DNA from: Rhynochetos jubatus
Taxonomy: Eukaryota; Chordata; Aves; Eurypygiformes; Rhynochetidae
Length of the DNA: 64,000 bases
Direction of reading: 5' to 3'
Assembly: GCA_027574665.1 (NCBI GenBank)
Contig: CM050657.1
Span: forward strand, 30,689,408-30,753,407
The notes below the pieces were generated by a model that worked only from the letters and a program-made list of their open reading frames with translations, was not told where the DNA came from and did not search any database. The stretch's first letter is position 1. Each line of letters opens with the position of its first letter. The position numbers and the translations under genes are program-made. Shown here one piece after another: positions 1 to 9,096 of this stretch.

Positions 1-128
1 ATTCTCTCCTAACTCTTTCTGTTTGGTCGCATTACAGTGCTGCTTCAGATGTCCGTGTTAGGGCAGACGCTTCAACGAGCCGCGCATTCCAGCCTCTCCG
101 AGCCTGTTAGCACAGAGAAGGTGACCCT
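1..128 (+). repeat. Partial satellite monomer at left window edge (offsets 345-472)
   Basis: Only the last 128 bp of a monomer are present because the window starts inside it. It has A at offset 404 (GTGTTAGGGC, bases 55-64), the state otherwise seen only in type-a monomers of the 11-mer repeat, so the array to the left probably contains an a-like monomer. Confidence 0.95.
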
Positions 129-143
129 GTGGATTTCGACTTT

Positions 144-178
144 CCCGGGGATACAGAGCTCTGTCTTAAGAGGCATGC
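144..178. repeat. Cluster of perfect palindromes in each monomer (offsets 16-50)
   Basis: Within 35 bp lie CCCGGG (144-149), the 12-bp palindrome ACAGAGCTCTGT (153-164), CTTAAG (165-170) and GCATGC (173-178). The two middle ones are directly adjacent. Variants at offsets 16 and 17 destroy CCCGGG in several monomers. The change to C at offset 25 shortens the 12-mer but creates GGATCC. Short dyads are common in satellite DNA; no bound protein can be named. Confidence 0.85.
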
Positions 179-306
179 AGTGCTCTGCCAAAACAAACAA
201 GGTTTCGCTAAGAAATTCCCTCGTAGCTCTTTCCCTTTTGGAGGAAAAGGGAGAGGTTTGTTTCTAAGCTTTGCAAGCGGTCCCGCGCTCTGCCGAAAAG
301 GGAACG
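178..306 (+). repeat. Internal sub-repeat A of the monomer (129 bp)
   Basis: Within the monomer three segments align in a 129-bp register. Unit A holds GCAGTGCTCTGCC at its left edge, then AATTCC at 214, TAGCTCTTTC in its middle and TTGCAAGC at 271. Compared with B, roughly half of the positions agree, with near identity in the AATTCC to TAGCTCT core (about 17 of 20) and in TTGCAAGC. This implies that an ancestral unit of about 129 bp was duplicated before the 472-bp monomer formed. The same structure recurs in every monomer; only this example is listed. Confidence 0.7.
229..255. repeat. Hairpin-forming inverted repeat in each monomer (offsets 101-127)
   Basis: CTTTCCCTTTT (229-239) pairs with AAAAGGGAGAG (245-255) across the 5-nt loop GGAGG. 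The stem has 11 pairs, one of them T-G. Where offset 128 is C instead of G (for example the monomers at 2489, 2961, 12401, 13345), the right arm ends GAGAGCT and can pair further with the AGCTCT upstream if two T residues bulge out. It recurs once per monomer. Whether it extrudes in vivo is unknown. Confidence 0.7.
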
Positions 307-435
307 AACTGCTAGAGCACAGCGAGAGAAAACAGCGCAAGCAATTCCTTCCTAGCTCTTTCTGTTGCCGAGGAACTGTGGCACTGTTGGAACTGGAGAT
401 TGCAAGCAACACAGCGATCCGGCTGCTCTGGCACG
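307..435 (+). repeat. Internal sub-repeat B of the monomer (129 bp)
   Basis: This unit repeats the landmarks of unit A exactly 129 bp later: AATTCC at 343, CCTAGCTCTT at 351 and TTGCAAGC at 400. Most sites that separate array families (offsets 186, 195, 205, 210 and 211) lie in its left half. Confidence 0.7.
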
Positions 436-564
436 CAGTGCTCTGCAAGGGCGCAGCAAGAAGGGACAAGAAATTCTCTCCTAACTCTTTCTGTTTGGTC
501 GCATTACAGTGCTGCTTCAGATGTCCGTGTTCGGGCAGACGCTTCAACGAGCCGCGCATTCCAG
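436..564 (+). repeat. Internal sub-repeat C of the monomer (129 bp)
   Basis: The third unit begins with CAGTGCTCTGC, which matches the start of unit A at 258 bp (2 x 129) without a gap. It has AATTCT at 472 and CCTAACTCTT at 480, matching B at 129 bp (9 of 10 for the latter). Its right part is more diverged. It is followed by a remnant of 85 bp before the next unit A; 3 x 129 + 85 = 472. Confidence 0.65.
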
Positions 565-649
565 CCTCTCCGAGCCTGTTAGCACAGAGAAGGTGACCCT
601 GTGGATTTCGACTTTCCCGGGGATACAGAGCTCTGTCTTAAGAGACATG
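565..649 (+). repeat. 85-bp remainder of the monomer between sub-repeats C and A
   Basis: This stretch spans the monomer start used here and contains the palindrome cluster (CCCGGG, a 12-bp palindrome and CTTAAG). Its resemblance to units A-C is weak (GGATTTCGACTTTCC near the expected core position), so it may be a truncated fourth unit or unrelated sequence. Confidence 0.4.
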
Positions 650-2016
650 CAGTGCTCTGCCAAAACAAACAAGGTTTCGCTAAGAAATTCCCTCGTAGCT
701 CTTTCCCTTTTGGAGGAAAAGGGAGAGGTTTGTTTCTAAGCTTTGCAAGCGGTCCCGCGCTCTGCCGAAAAGGGAACGAACTGCTAGAGCACAGCGAGAG
801 AAAACAGCGCAAGCAATTCCTTCCTAGCTCTTTCTGTTGCCGAGGAACTGTGGCACTGTTGGAACTGGAGATTGCAAGCAACACAGCGATCCGGCTGCTC
901 TGGCACGCAGTGCTCTGCAAGGGCGCAGCAAGAAGGGACAAGAAATTCTCTCCTAACTCTTTCTGTTTGGTCGCATTACAGTGCTGCTTCAGATGTCCGT
1001 GTTCGGGCAGACGCTTCAACGAGCCGCGCATTCGAGCCTCTCCGAGCCTGTTAGCACAGAGAAGGTGACCCTGTGGATTTCGACTTTCCCGGGGATACAG
1101 AGCTCTGTCTTAAGAGACATGCAGTGCTCTGCCAAAACAAACAAGGTTTCGCTAAGAAATTCCCTCGTAGCTCTTTCCCTTTTGGAGGAAAAGGGAGAGG
1201 TTTGTTTTTAAGCTTTGCAAGCGGTCCCGCGCTCTGCCGAAAAGGGAACGAACTGCTAGAGCACAGCGAGAGAAAACAGCGCAAGCAATTCCTTCCTAGC
1301 TCTTTCTGTTGCCGAGGAACTGTGGCACTGTTGGAACTGGAGATTGCAAGCAACACAGCGATCCGGCTGCTCTGGCACGCAGTGCTCTGCAAAGGCGCAG
1401 CAAGAAGGGACAAGAAATTCTCTCCTAACTCTTTCTGTTTGGTCGCATTACAGTGCTGCTTCAGATGTCCGTGTTCGGGCAGACGCTTCAACGAGCCGCG
1501 CATTCCAGCCTCTCCGAGCCTGTTAGCACAGAGAAGGTGACCCTGTGGATTTCGACTTTCCCGGGGATACAGAGCTCTGTCTTAAGAGGCATGCAGTGCT
1601 CTGCCAAAACAAACAAGGTTTCGCTAAGAAATTCCCTCGTAGCTCTTTCCCTTTTGGAGGAAAAGGGAGAGGTTTGTTTCTAAGCTTTGCAAGCGGTCCC
1701 GCGCTCTGCCGAAAAGGGAACGAACTGCTAGAGCACAGCGAGAGAAAACAGCGCAAGCAATTCCTTCCTAGCTCTTTCTGTTGCCGAGGAACTGTGGCAC
1801 TGTTGGAACTGGAGATTGCAAGCAACACAGCGATCCGGCTGCTCTGGCACGCAGTGCTCTGCAAAGGCGCAGCAAGAAGGGACAAGAAATTCTCTCCTAA
1901 CTCTTTCTGTTTGGTCGCATTACAGTGCTGCTTCAGATGTCCGTGTTCGGGCAGACGCTTCAACGAGCCGCGCATTCCAGGCTCTCCGAGCCTGTTAGCA
2001 CAGAGAAGGTGACCCT

Positions 2017-3432
2017 GTGGATTTCGACTTTCCCGGGGATCCAGAGCTCTGTCTTAAGAGGCATGCAGTGCTCTGCCAAAACAAACAAGGTTTCGCTAAG
2101 AAATTCCCTCGTAGCTCTTTCCCTTTTGGAGGAAAAGGGAGAGGTTTGTTTCTAAGCTTTGCAAGCGGTCCCGCGCTCTGCCGAAAAGGGAACGAACTGC
2201 TAGAGCACAGCGAGAGAAAACAGCGCAAGCAATTCCTTCCTAGCTCTTTCTGTTGCCGAGGAACTGTGGCACTGTTGGAACTGGAGATTGCAAGCAACAC
2301 AGCGATCCGGCTGCTCTGGCACGCAGTGCTCTGCAAAGGCGCAGCAAGAAGGGACAAGAAATTCTCTCCTAACTCTTTCTGTTTGGTCGCATTACAGTGC
2401 TGCTTCAGATGTCCGTGTTCGGGCAGACGCTTCAACGAGCCGCGCATTCCAGCCTCTCCGAGCCTGTTAGCACAGAGAAGGTGACCCTGTGGATTTCGAC
2501 TTTCCCGGGGATACAGAGCTCTGTCTTAAGAGGCATGCAGTGCTCTGCCAAAACAAACAAGGTTTCGCTAAGAAATTCCCTCGTAGCTCTTTCCCTTTTG
2601 GAGGAAAAGGGAGAGCTTTGTTTCTAAGCTTTGCAAGCGGTCCCGCGCTCTGCCGAAAAGGGAACGAACTGCTAGAGCACAGCGAGAGGAAACAGCGCAA
2701 GCAATTCTTTCCTAGCTCTTTCTGTTGCCGAGGAACTGTGGCACTGTTGGAACTGGAGATTGCAAGCAACACAGCGATCCGGCTGCTCTGGCACGCAGTG
2801 CTCTGCAAAGGCGCAGCAAGAAGGGACAAGAAATTCTCTCCTAACTCTTTCTGTTTGGTCGCATTACAGTGCTGCTTCAGATGTCCGTGTTCGGGCAGAC
2901 GCTTCAACGAGCCGCGCATTCCAGCCTCTCCGAGCCTGTTAGCACAGAGAAGGTGACCCTGTGGATTTCGACTTTCCCGGGGATACAGAGCTCTGTCTTA
3001 AGAGGCATGCAGTGCTCTGCCAAAACAAACAAGGTTTCGCTAAGAAATTCCCTCGTAGCTCTTTCCCTTTTGGAGGAAAAGGGAGAGCTTTGTTTCTAAG
3101 CTTTGCAAGCGGTCCCGCGCTGTGCCGAAAAGGGAACGAACTGCTAGAGCACAGCGAGAGAAAACAGCGCAAGCAATTCCTTCCTAGCTCTTTCTGTTGC
3201 CGAGGAACTGTGGCACTGTTGTAACTGGAGATTGCAAGCAACACAGCGACCCGGCTGCTCTGGCACGCAGTGCTCTGCAAGGGCGCAGCAAGAAGGGACA
3301 AGAAATTCTCTCCTAACTCTTTCTGTTTGGTCGCATTACAGTGCTGCTTCAGATGTCCGTGTTCGGGCAGACGCTTCAACGAGCCGCGCATTCCAGGCTC
3401 TCCGAGCCTGTTAGCACAGAGAAGGTGACCCT
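2017..3432 (+). repeat. 3-monomer unit, first copy (1416 bp)
   Basis: The three monomers start at 2017 (C at offset 25), 2489 (C at 128, TTCTTTCC) and 2961. The last has C at 128, GCTGTGCC, GTTGTAAC in sub-repeat B, CGACCCGG, G at 321 and G at 437. The same combination follows directly at 3433. Confidence 0.75.
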
Positions 3433-4848
3433 GTGGATTTCGACTTTCCCGGGGATCCAGAGCTCTGTCTTAAGAGGCATGCAGTGCTCTGCCAAAACAA
3501 ACAAGGTTTCGCTAAGAAATTCCCTCGTAGCTCTTTCCCTTTTGGAGGAAAAGGGAGAGGTTTGTTTCTAAGCTTTGCAAGCGGTCCCGCGCTCTGCCGA
3601 AAAGGGAACGAACTGCTAGAGCACAGCGAGAGAAAACAGCGCAAGCAATTCCTTCCTAGCTCTTTCTGTTGCCGAGGAACTGTGGCACTGTTGGAACTGG
3701 AGATTGCAAGCAACACAGCGACCCGGCTGCTCTGGCACGCAGTGCTCTGCAAAGGCGCAGCAAGAAGGGACAAGAAATTCTCTCCTAACTCTTTCTGTTT
3801 GGTCGCATTACAGTGCTGCTTCAGATGTCCGTGTTCGGGCAGACGCTTCAACGAGCCGCGCATTCCAGCCTCTCCGAGCCTGTTAGCACAGAGAAGGTGA
3901 CCCTGTGGATTTCGACTTTCCCGGGGATACAGAGCTCTGTCTTAAGAGGCATGCAGTGCTCTGCCAAAACAAACAAGGTTTCGCTAAGAAATTCCCTCGT
4001 AGCTCTTTCCCTTTTGGAGGAAAAGGGAGAGCTTTGTTTCTAAGCTTTGCAAGCGGTCCCGCGCTCTGCCGAAAAGGGAACGAACTGCTAGAGCACAGCG
4101 AGAGGAAACAGCGCAAGCAATTCTTTCCTAGCTCTTTCTGTTGCCGAGGAACTGTGGCACTGTTGGAACTGGAGATTGCAAGCAACACAGCGATCCGGCT
4201 GCTCTGGCACGCAGTGCTCTGCAAAGGCGCAGCAAGAAGGGACAAGAAATTCTCTCCTAACTCTTTCTGTTTGGTCGCATTACAGTGCTGCTTCAGATGT
4301 CCGTGTTCGGGCAGACGCTTCAACGAGCCGCGCATTCCAGCCTCTCCGAGCCTGTTAGCACAGAGAAGGTGACCCTGTGGATTTCGACTTTCCCGGGGAT
4401 ACAGAGCTCTGTCTTAAGAGGCATGCAGTGCTCTGCCAAAACAAACAAGGTTTCGCTAAGAAATTCCCTCGTAGCTCTTTCCCTTTTGGAGGAAAAGGGA
4501 GAGCTTTGTTTCTAAGCTTTGCAAGCGGTCCCGCGCTGTGCCGAAAAGGGAACGAACTGCTAGAGCACAGCGAGAGAAAACAGCGCAAGCAATTCCTTCC
4601 TAGCTCTTTCTGTTGCCGAGGAACTGTGGCACTGTTGTAACTGGAGATTGCAAGCAACACAGCGACCCGGCTGCTCTGGCACGCAGTGCTCTGCAAGGGC
4701 GCAGCAAGAAGGGACAAGAAATTCTCTCCTAACTCTTTCTGTTTGGTCGCATTACAGTGCTGCTTCAGATGTCCGTGTTCGGGCAGACGCTTCAACGAGC
4801 CGCGCATTCCAGGCTCTCCGAGCCTGTTAGCACAGAGAAGGTGACCCT
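3433..4848 (+). repeat. 3-monomer unit, second copy (1416 bp)
   Basis: Monomers at 3433, 3905 and 4377 repeat the preceding three in order. The middle and last ones match their counterparts at every marker site. The first differs in carrying CGACCCGG, as if gene conversion or the crossover fell inside it. This is a simple tandem duplication of 1416 bp. Confidence 0.75.
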
Positions 4849-7800
4849 GTGGATTTCGACTTTCCCGGGGATCCAGAGCTCTGTCTTAAGAGGCATGCAG
4901 TGCTCTGCCAAAACAAACAAGGTTTCGCTAAGAAATTCCCTCGTAGCTCTTTCCCTTTTGGAGGAAAAGGGAGAGGTTTGTTTTTAAGCTTTGCAAGCGG
5001 TCCCGCGCTCTGCCGAAAAGGGAACGAACTGCTGGAGCACAGTGAGAGAAAACAGCGCAAGCAATTCCTTCCTAGCTCTTTCTGTTGCCGAGGAACTGTG
5101 GCACTGTTGGAACTGGAGATTGCAAGCAACACAGCGATCCGGCTGCTCTGGCACGCAGTGCTCTGCAAAGGCGCAGCAAGAAGGGACAAGAAATTCTCTC
5201 CTAACTCTTTCTGTTTGGTCGCATTACAGTGCTGCTTCAGATGTCCGTGTTCGGGCAGACGCTTCAACGAGCCGCGCATTCCAGCCTCTCCGAGCCTGTT
5301 AGCACAGAGAAGGTGACCCTGTGGATTTCGACTTTCCCGGGGATACAGAGCTCTGTCTTAAGAGGCATGCAGTGCTCTGCCAAAACAAACAAGGTTTCGC
5401 TAAGAAATTCCCTCGTAGCTCTTTCCCTTTTGGAGGAAAAGGGAGAGGTTTGTTTCTAAGCTTTGCAAGCGGTCCCGCGCTCTGCCGAAAAGGGAACGAA
5501 CTGCTAGAGCACAGCGAGAGAAAACAGCGCAAGCAATTCCTTCCTAGCTCTTTCTGTTGCCGAGGAACTGTGGCACTGTTGGAACTGGAGATTGCAAGCA
5601 ACACAGCGATCCGGCTGCTCTGGCACGCAGTGCTCTGCAAAGGCGCAGCAAGAAGGGACAAGAAATTCTCTCCTAACTCTTTCTGTTTGGTCGCATTACA
5701 GTGCTGCTTCAGATGTCCGTGTTCGGGCAGACGCTTCAATGAGCCGCGCATTCCAGCCTCTCCGAGCCTGTTAGCACAGAGAAGGTGACCCTGTGGATTT
5801 CGACTTTCCCGGGGATACAGAGCTCTGTCTTAAGAGACATGCAGTGCTCTGCCAAAACAAACAAGGTTTCGCTAAGAAATTCCCTCGTAGCTCTTTCCCT
5901 TTTGGAGGAAAAGGGAGAGGTTTGTTTCTAAGCTTTGCAAGCGGTCCCGCGCTCTGCCGAAAAGGGAACGAACTGCTAGAGCACAGCGAGAGAAAACAGC
6001 GCAAGCAATTCCTTCCTAGCTCTTTCTGTTGCCGAGGAACTGTGGCACTGTTGGAACTGGAGATTGCAAGCAACACAGCGATCCGGCTGCTCTGGCACGC
6101 AGTGCTCTGCAAGGGCGTAGCAAGAAGGGACAAGAAATTCTCTCCTAACTCTTTCTGTTTGGTCGCATTACAGTGCTGCTTCAGATGTCCGTGTTCGGGC
6201 AGACGCTTCAACTAGCCGCGCATTCCAGCCTCTCCGAGCCTGTTAGCACAGAGAAGGTGACCCTGTGGATTTCGACTTTCCCGGGGATACAGAGCTCTGT
6301 CTTAAGAGGCATGCAGTGCTCTGCCAAAACAAACAAGGTTGCACTAAGAAATTCCCTCGTAGCTCTTTCCCTTTTGGAGGAAAAGGGAGAGGTTTGTTTC
6401 TAAGCTTTGCAAGCGGTCCCGCGCTGTGCCGAAAAGGGAACGAACTGCTAGAGCACAGCGAGAGAAAACAGCGCAAGCAATTCCTTCCTAGCTCTTTCTG
6501 TTGCCGAGGAACTGTGGCACTGTTGTAACTGGAGATTGCAAGCAACACAGCGACCCGGCTGCTCTGGCACGCAGTGCTCTGCAAGGGCGCAGCAAGAAGG
6601 GACAAGAAATTCTCTCCTAACTCTTTCTGTTTGGTCGCATTACAGTGCTGCTTCAGATGTCCGTGTTCGGGCAGACGCTTCAACGAGCCGCGCATTCCAG
6701 CCTCTCCGAGCCTGTTAGCACAGAGAAGGTGACCCTGTGGATTTCGACTTTCCCGGGGATACAGAGCTCTGTCTTAAGAGGCATGCAGTGCTCTGCCAAA
6801 ACAAACAAGGTTTCGCTAAGAAATTCCCTCGTAGCTCTTTCCCTTTTGGAGGAAAAGGGAGAGGTTTGTTTTTAAGCTTTGCAAGCGGTCCCGCGCTCTG
6901 CCGAAAAGGGAACGAACTGCTAGAGCACAGCGAGAGAAAACAGCGCAAGCAATTCCTTCCTAGCTCTTTCTGTTGCCGAGGAACTGTGGCACTGTTGGAA
7001 CTGGAGATTGCAAGCAACACAGCGATCCGGCTGCTCTGGCACGCAGTGCTCTGCAAAGGCGCAGCAAGAAGGGACAAGAAATTCTCTCCTAACTCTTTCT
7101 GTTTGGTCGCATTACAGTGCTGCTTCAGATGTCCGTGTTCGGGCAGACGCTTCAACGAGCCGCGCATTCCAGCCTCTCCGAGCCTGTTAGCACAGAGAAG
7201 GTGACCCTGTGGATTTCGACTTTCCCGGGGATACAGAGCTCTGTCTTAAGAGGCATGCAGTGCTCTGCCAAAACAAACAAGGTTTCGCTAAGAAATTCCC
7301 TCGTAGCTCTTTCCCTTTTGGAGGAAAAGGGAGAGCTTTGTTTCTAAGCTTTGCAAGCGGTCCCGCGCTCTGCCGAAAAGGGAACGAACTGCTAGAGCAC
7401 AGCGAGAGAAAACAGCGCAAGCAATTCCTTCCTAGCTCTTTCTGTTGCCGAGGAACTGTGGCACTGTTGGAACTGGAGATTGCAAGCAACACAGCGATCC
7501 GGCTGCTCTGGCACGCAGTGCTCTGCAAAGGCGCAGCAAGAAGGGACAAGAAATTCTCTCCTAACTCTTTCTGTTTGGTCGCATTACAGTGCTGCTTCAG
7601 ATGTCCGTGTTCGGGCAGACGCTTCAACGAGCCGCGCATTCCAGCCTCTCCGAGCCTGTTAGCACAGAGAAGGTGACCCTGTGGATTTCGACTTTCCCGG
7701 GGATCCAGAGCTCTGTCTTAAGAGGCATGCAGTGCTCTGCCAAAACAAACAAGGTTTCGCTAAGAAATTCCCTCGTAGCTCTTTCCCTTTTGGAGGAAAA

Positions 7801-9096
7801 GGGAGAGGTTTGTTTCTAAGCTTTGCAAGCGGTCCCGCGCTCTGCCGAAAAGGGAACGAACTGCTAGAGCACAGCGAGAGAAAACAGCGCAAGCAATTCC
7901 TTCCTAGCTCTTTCTGTTGCCGAGGAACTGTGGCACTGTTGGAACTGGAGATTGCAAGCAACACAGCGATCCGGCTGCTCTGGCACGCAGTGCTCTGCAA
8001 AGGCGCAGCAAGAAGGGACAAGAAATTCTCTCCTAACTCTTTCTGTTTGGTCGCATTACAGTGCTGCTTCAGATGTCCGTGTTCGGGCAGACGCTTCAAC
8101 GAGCCGCGCATTCCAGCCTCTCCGAGCCTGTTAGCACAGAGAAGGTGACCCTGTGGATTTCGACTTTCCCGGGGATACAGAGCTCTGTCTTAAGAGGCAT
8201 GCAGTGCTCTGCCAAAACAAACAAGGTTTCGCTAAGAAATTCCCTCGTAGCTCTTTCCCTTTTGGAGGAAAAGGGAGAGCTTTGTTTCTAAGCTTTGCAA
8301 GCGGTCCCGCGCTCTGCCGAAAAGGGAACGAACTGCTAGAGCACAGCGAGAGGAAACAGCGCAAGCAATTCTTTCCTAGCTCTTTCTGTTGCCGAGGAAC
8401 TGTGGCACTGTTGGAACTGGAGATTGCAAGCAACACAGCGATCCGGCTGCTCTGGCACGCAGTGCTCTGCAAAGGCGCAGCAAGAAGGGACAAGAAATTC
8501 TCTCCTAACTCTTTCTGTTTGGTCGCATTACAGTGCTGCTTCAGATGTCCGTGTTCGGGCAGACGCTTCAACGAGCCGCGCATTCCAGCCTCTCCGAGCC
8601 TGTTAGCACAGAGAAGGTGACCCTGTGGATTTCGACTTTCCCGGGGATACAGAGCTCTGTCTTAAGAGGCATGCAGTGCTCTGCCAAAACAAACAAGGTT
8701 TCGCTAAGAAATTCCCTCGTAGCTCTTTCCCTTTTGGAGGAAAAGGGAGAGGTTTGTTTCTAAGCTTTGCAAGCGGTCCCGCGCTCTGCCGAAAAGGGAA
8801 CGAACTGCTAGAGCACAGCGAGAGAAAACAGCGCAAGCAATTCCTTCCTAGCTCTTTCTGTTGCCGAGGAACTGTGGCACTGTTGGAACTGGAGATTGCA
8901 AGCAACACAGCGATCCGGCTGCTCTGGCACGCAGTGCTCTGCAAAGGCGCAGCAAGAAGGGACAAGAAATTCTCTCCTAACTCTTTCTGTTTGGTCGCAT
9001 TACAGTGCTGCTTCAGATGTCCGTGTTCGGGCAGACGCTTCAATGAGCCGCGCATTCCAGCCTCTCCGAGCCTGTTAGCACAGAGAAGGTGACCCT
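4849..9096 (+). repeat. Irregular block of nine monomers
   Basis: Starts and features: 4849 (C at offset 25, T at 136, GGAGCACAGTG, a g/i mosaic); 5321 (CAATGAG at its end); 5793 (A at 45 and T at 326 like type a, but CAACTAG at its end like type b); 6265 (private GTTGCAC, plus GCTGTGCC, GTTGTAAC and CGACCCGG); 6737 (T at 136); 7209 (C at 128); 7681 (C at 25); 8153 (h-like); 8625 (CAATGAG at its end). The monomers are 11-mer types or mosaics of them out of regular order, as expected from repeated unequal crossover. Confidence 0.7.

Larger units (their letters stand above)
107..559 (-). other. Recurrent 150-codon open frame on the - strand, judged non-coding
   Basis: An ATG-initiated frame starting MRGSLKRLPEHGHLKQH lies opposite the plus frame in most monomers. 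It is not maintained: C at offset 211 with T at 210 places a stop inside it in many right-hand monomers (for example those at 38345, 43537, 44481, 44953 and 49672), leaving 73 codons. C-to-T at offset 420 or G-to-T at 421 removes or alters its beginning in others. No domain is recognised and no promoter or polyadenylation context is evident. Confidence 0.85.
129..596 (+). other. Recurrent 155-codon open frame on the + strand, judged non-coding
   Basis: A frame opening at GTG and closing at TGA occurs once in almost every monomer, reading LCLKRHAVLCQNKQG near its start. It begins at GTG rather than ATG and lacks any recognised domain, signal peptide or membrane segment. Because 472 is not a multiple of three, each copy sits in a new frame and no long fusion forms. 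Monomers at 2961, 4377 and 6265 have a stop at codon 88, and the 468-bp monomers shift frame. Array variants change residues freely. I take it as a by-product of the repeat. Confidence 0.85.
129..600 (+). repeat. First complete monomer, used as the reference for offsets
   Basis: It carries the common state at most variable sites: C at offset 16, A at 25, G at 45, G at 128, C at 136, A at 186 and T at 377. It has G at offset 321, as in types c and d. The neighbours fit a c-like monomer: the next one is d-like. However, the preceding partial monomer is a-like, so a b monomer seems to have been lost by crossover here. Hexamer palindromes include CCCGGG (144-149), CTTAAG (165-170), GCATGC (173-178) and AAGCTT (266-271). 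Confidence 0.9.
129..2960 (+). repeat. Six monomers resembling types c-d-e-f-g-h of the 11-mer repeat
   Basis: Starts are 129, 601, 1073, 1545, 2017 and 2489. In order they show G at offset 321 (c); A at 45 with G at 321 and 434 (d); A at 45 with T at 136 (e); G at 437 (f); C at 25 (g); and C at 128 with the TTCTTTCC variant in sub-repeat B (h). This is the order of the 11-mer further right. They lack the private variants of the amplified copies (CTTTGCC in e, CAGCCATCC in h), so they represent an older or sister form. Confidence 0.75.

Noticed and set aside
55-64. TTAGGG telomere-like hexamer in type-a monomers (also 9497, 14685, 16101 and similar)
   Set aside because: It is a single hexamer created by one C-to-A change at offset 404, not a run of telomere repeats.
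240-244. GGAGG as a Shine-Dalgarno site
   Set aside because: It is the loop of the inverted repeat, is not followed by a start codon at a suitable distance, and the window shows no prokaryotic gene organisation.
536-552. CENP-B box-like sequence on the - strand (TCGTTGAAGCG against TTCGTTGGAARCGGGA)
   Set aside because: It lacks one base, begins CTCG instead of TTCG and ends CGTC instead of CGGG, so the required core bases are missing. Variants at offsets 420 and 421 alter it further.
129-596. Over 400 open frames of 60-155 codons as candidate genes, possibly a large repeat protein family
   Set aside because: They are shadows of one 472-bp repeat in different frames. The length is not a multiple of three, the + frame begins at GTG, stops and frame changes occur freely, and no domain or regulatory context is seen.
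1031-1040. RNA polymerase III B-box-like ATTCGAGCC in monomers with G at offset 434
   Set aside because: The first base of the B box is wrong, no A box lies at a suitable distance upstream and no T-run terminator follows; there is no tRNA or SINE structure.
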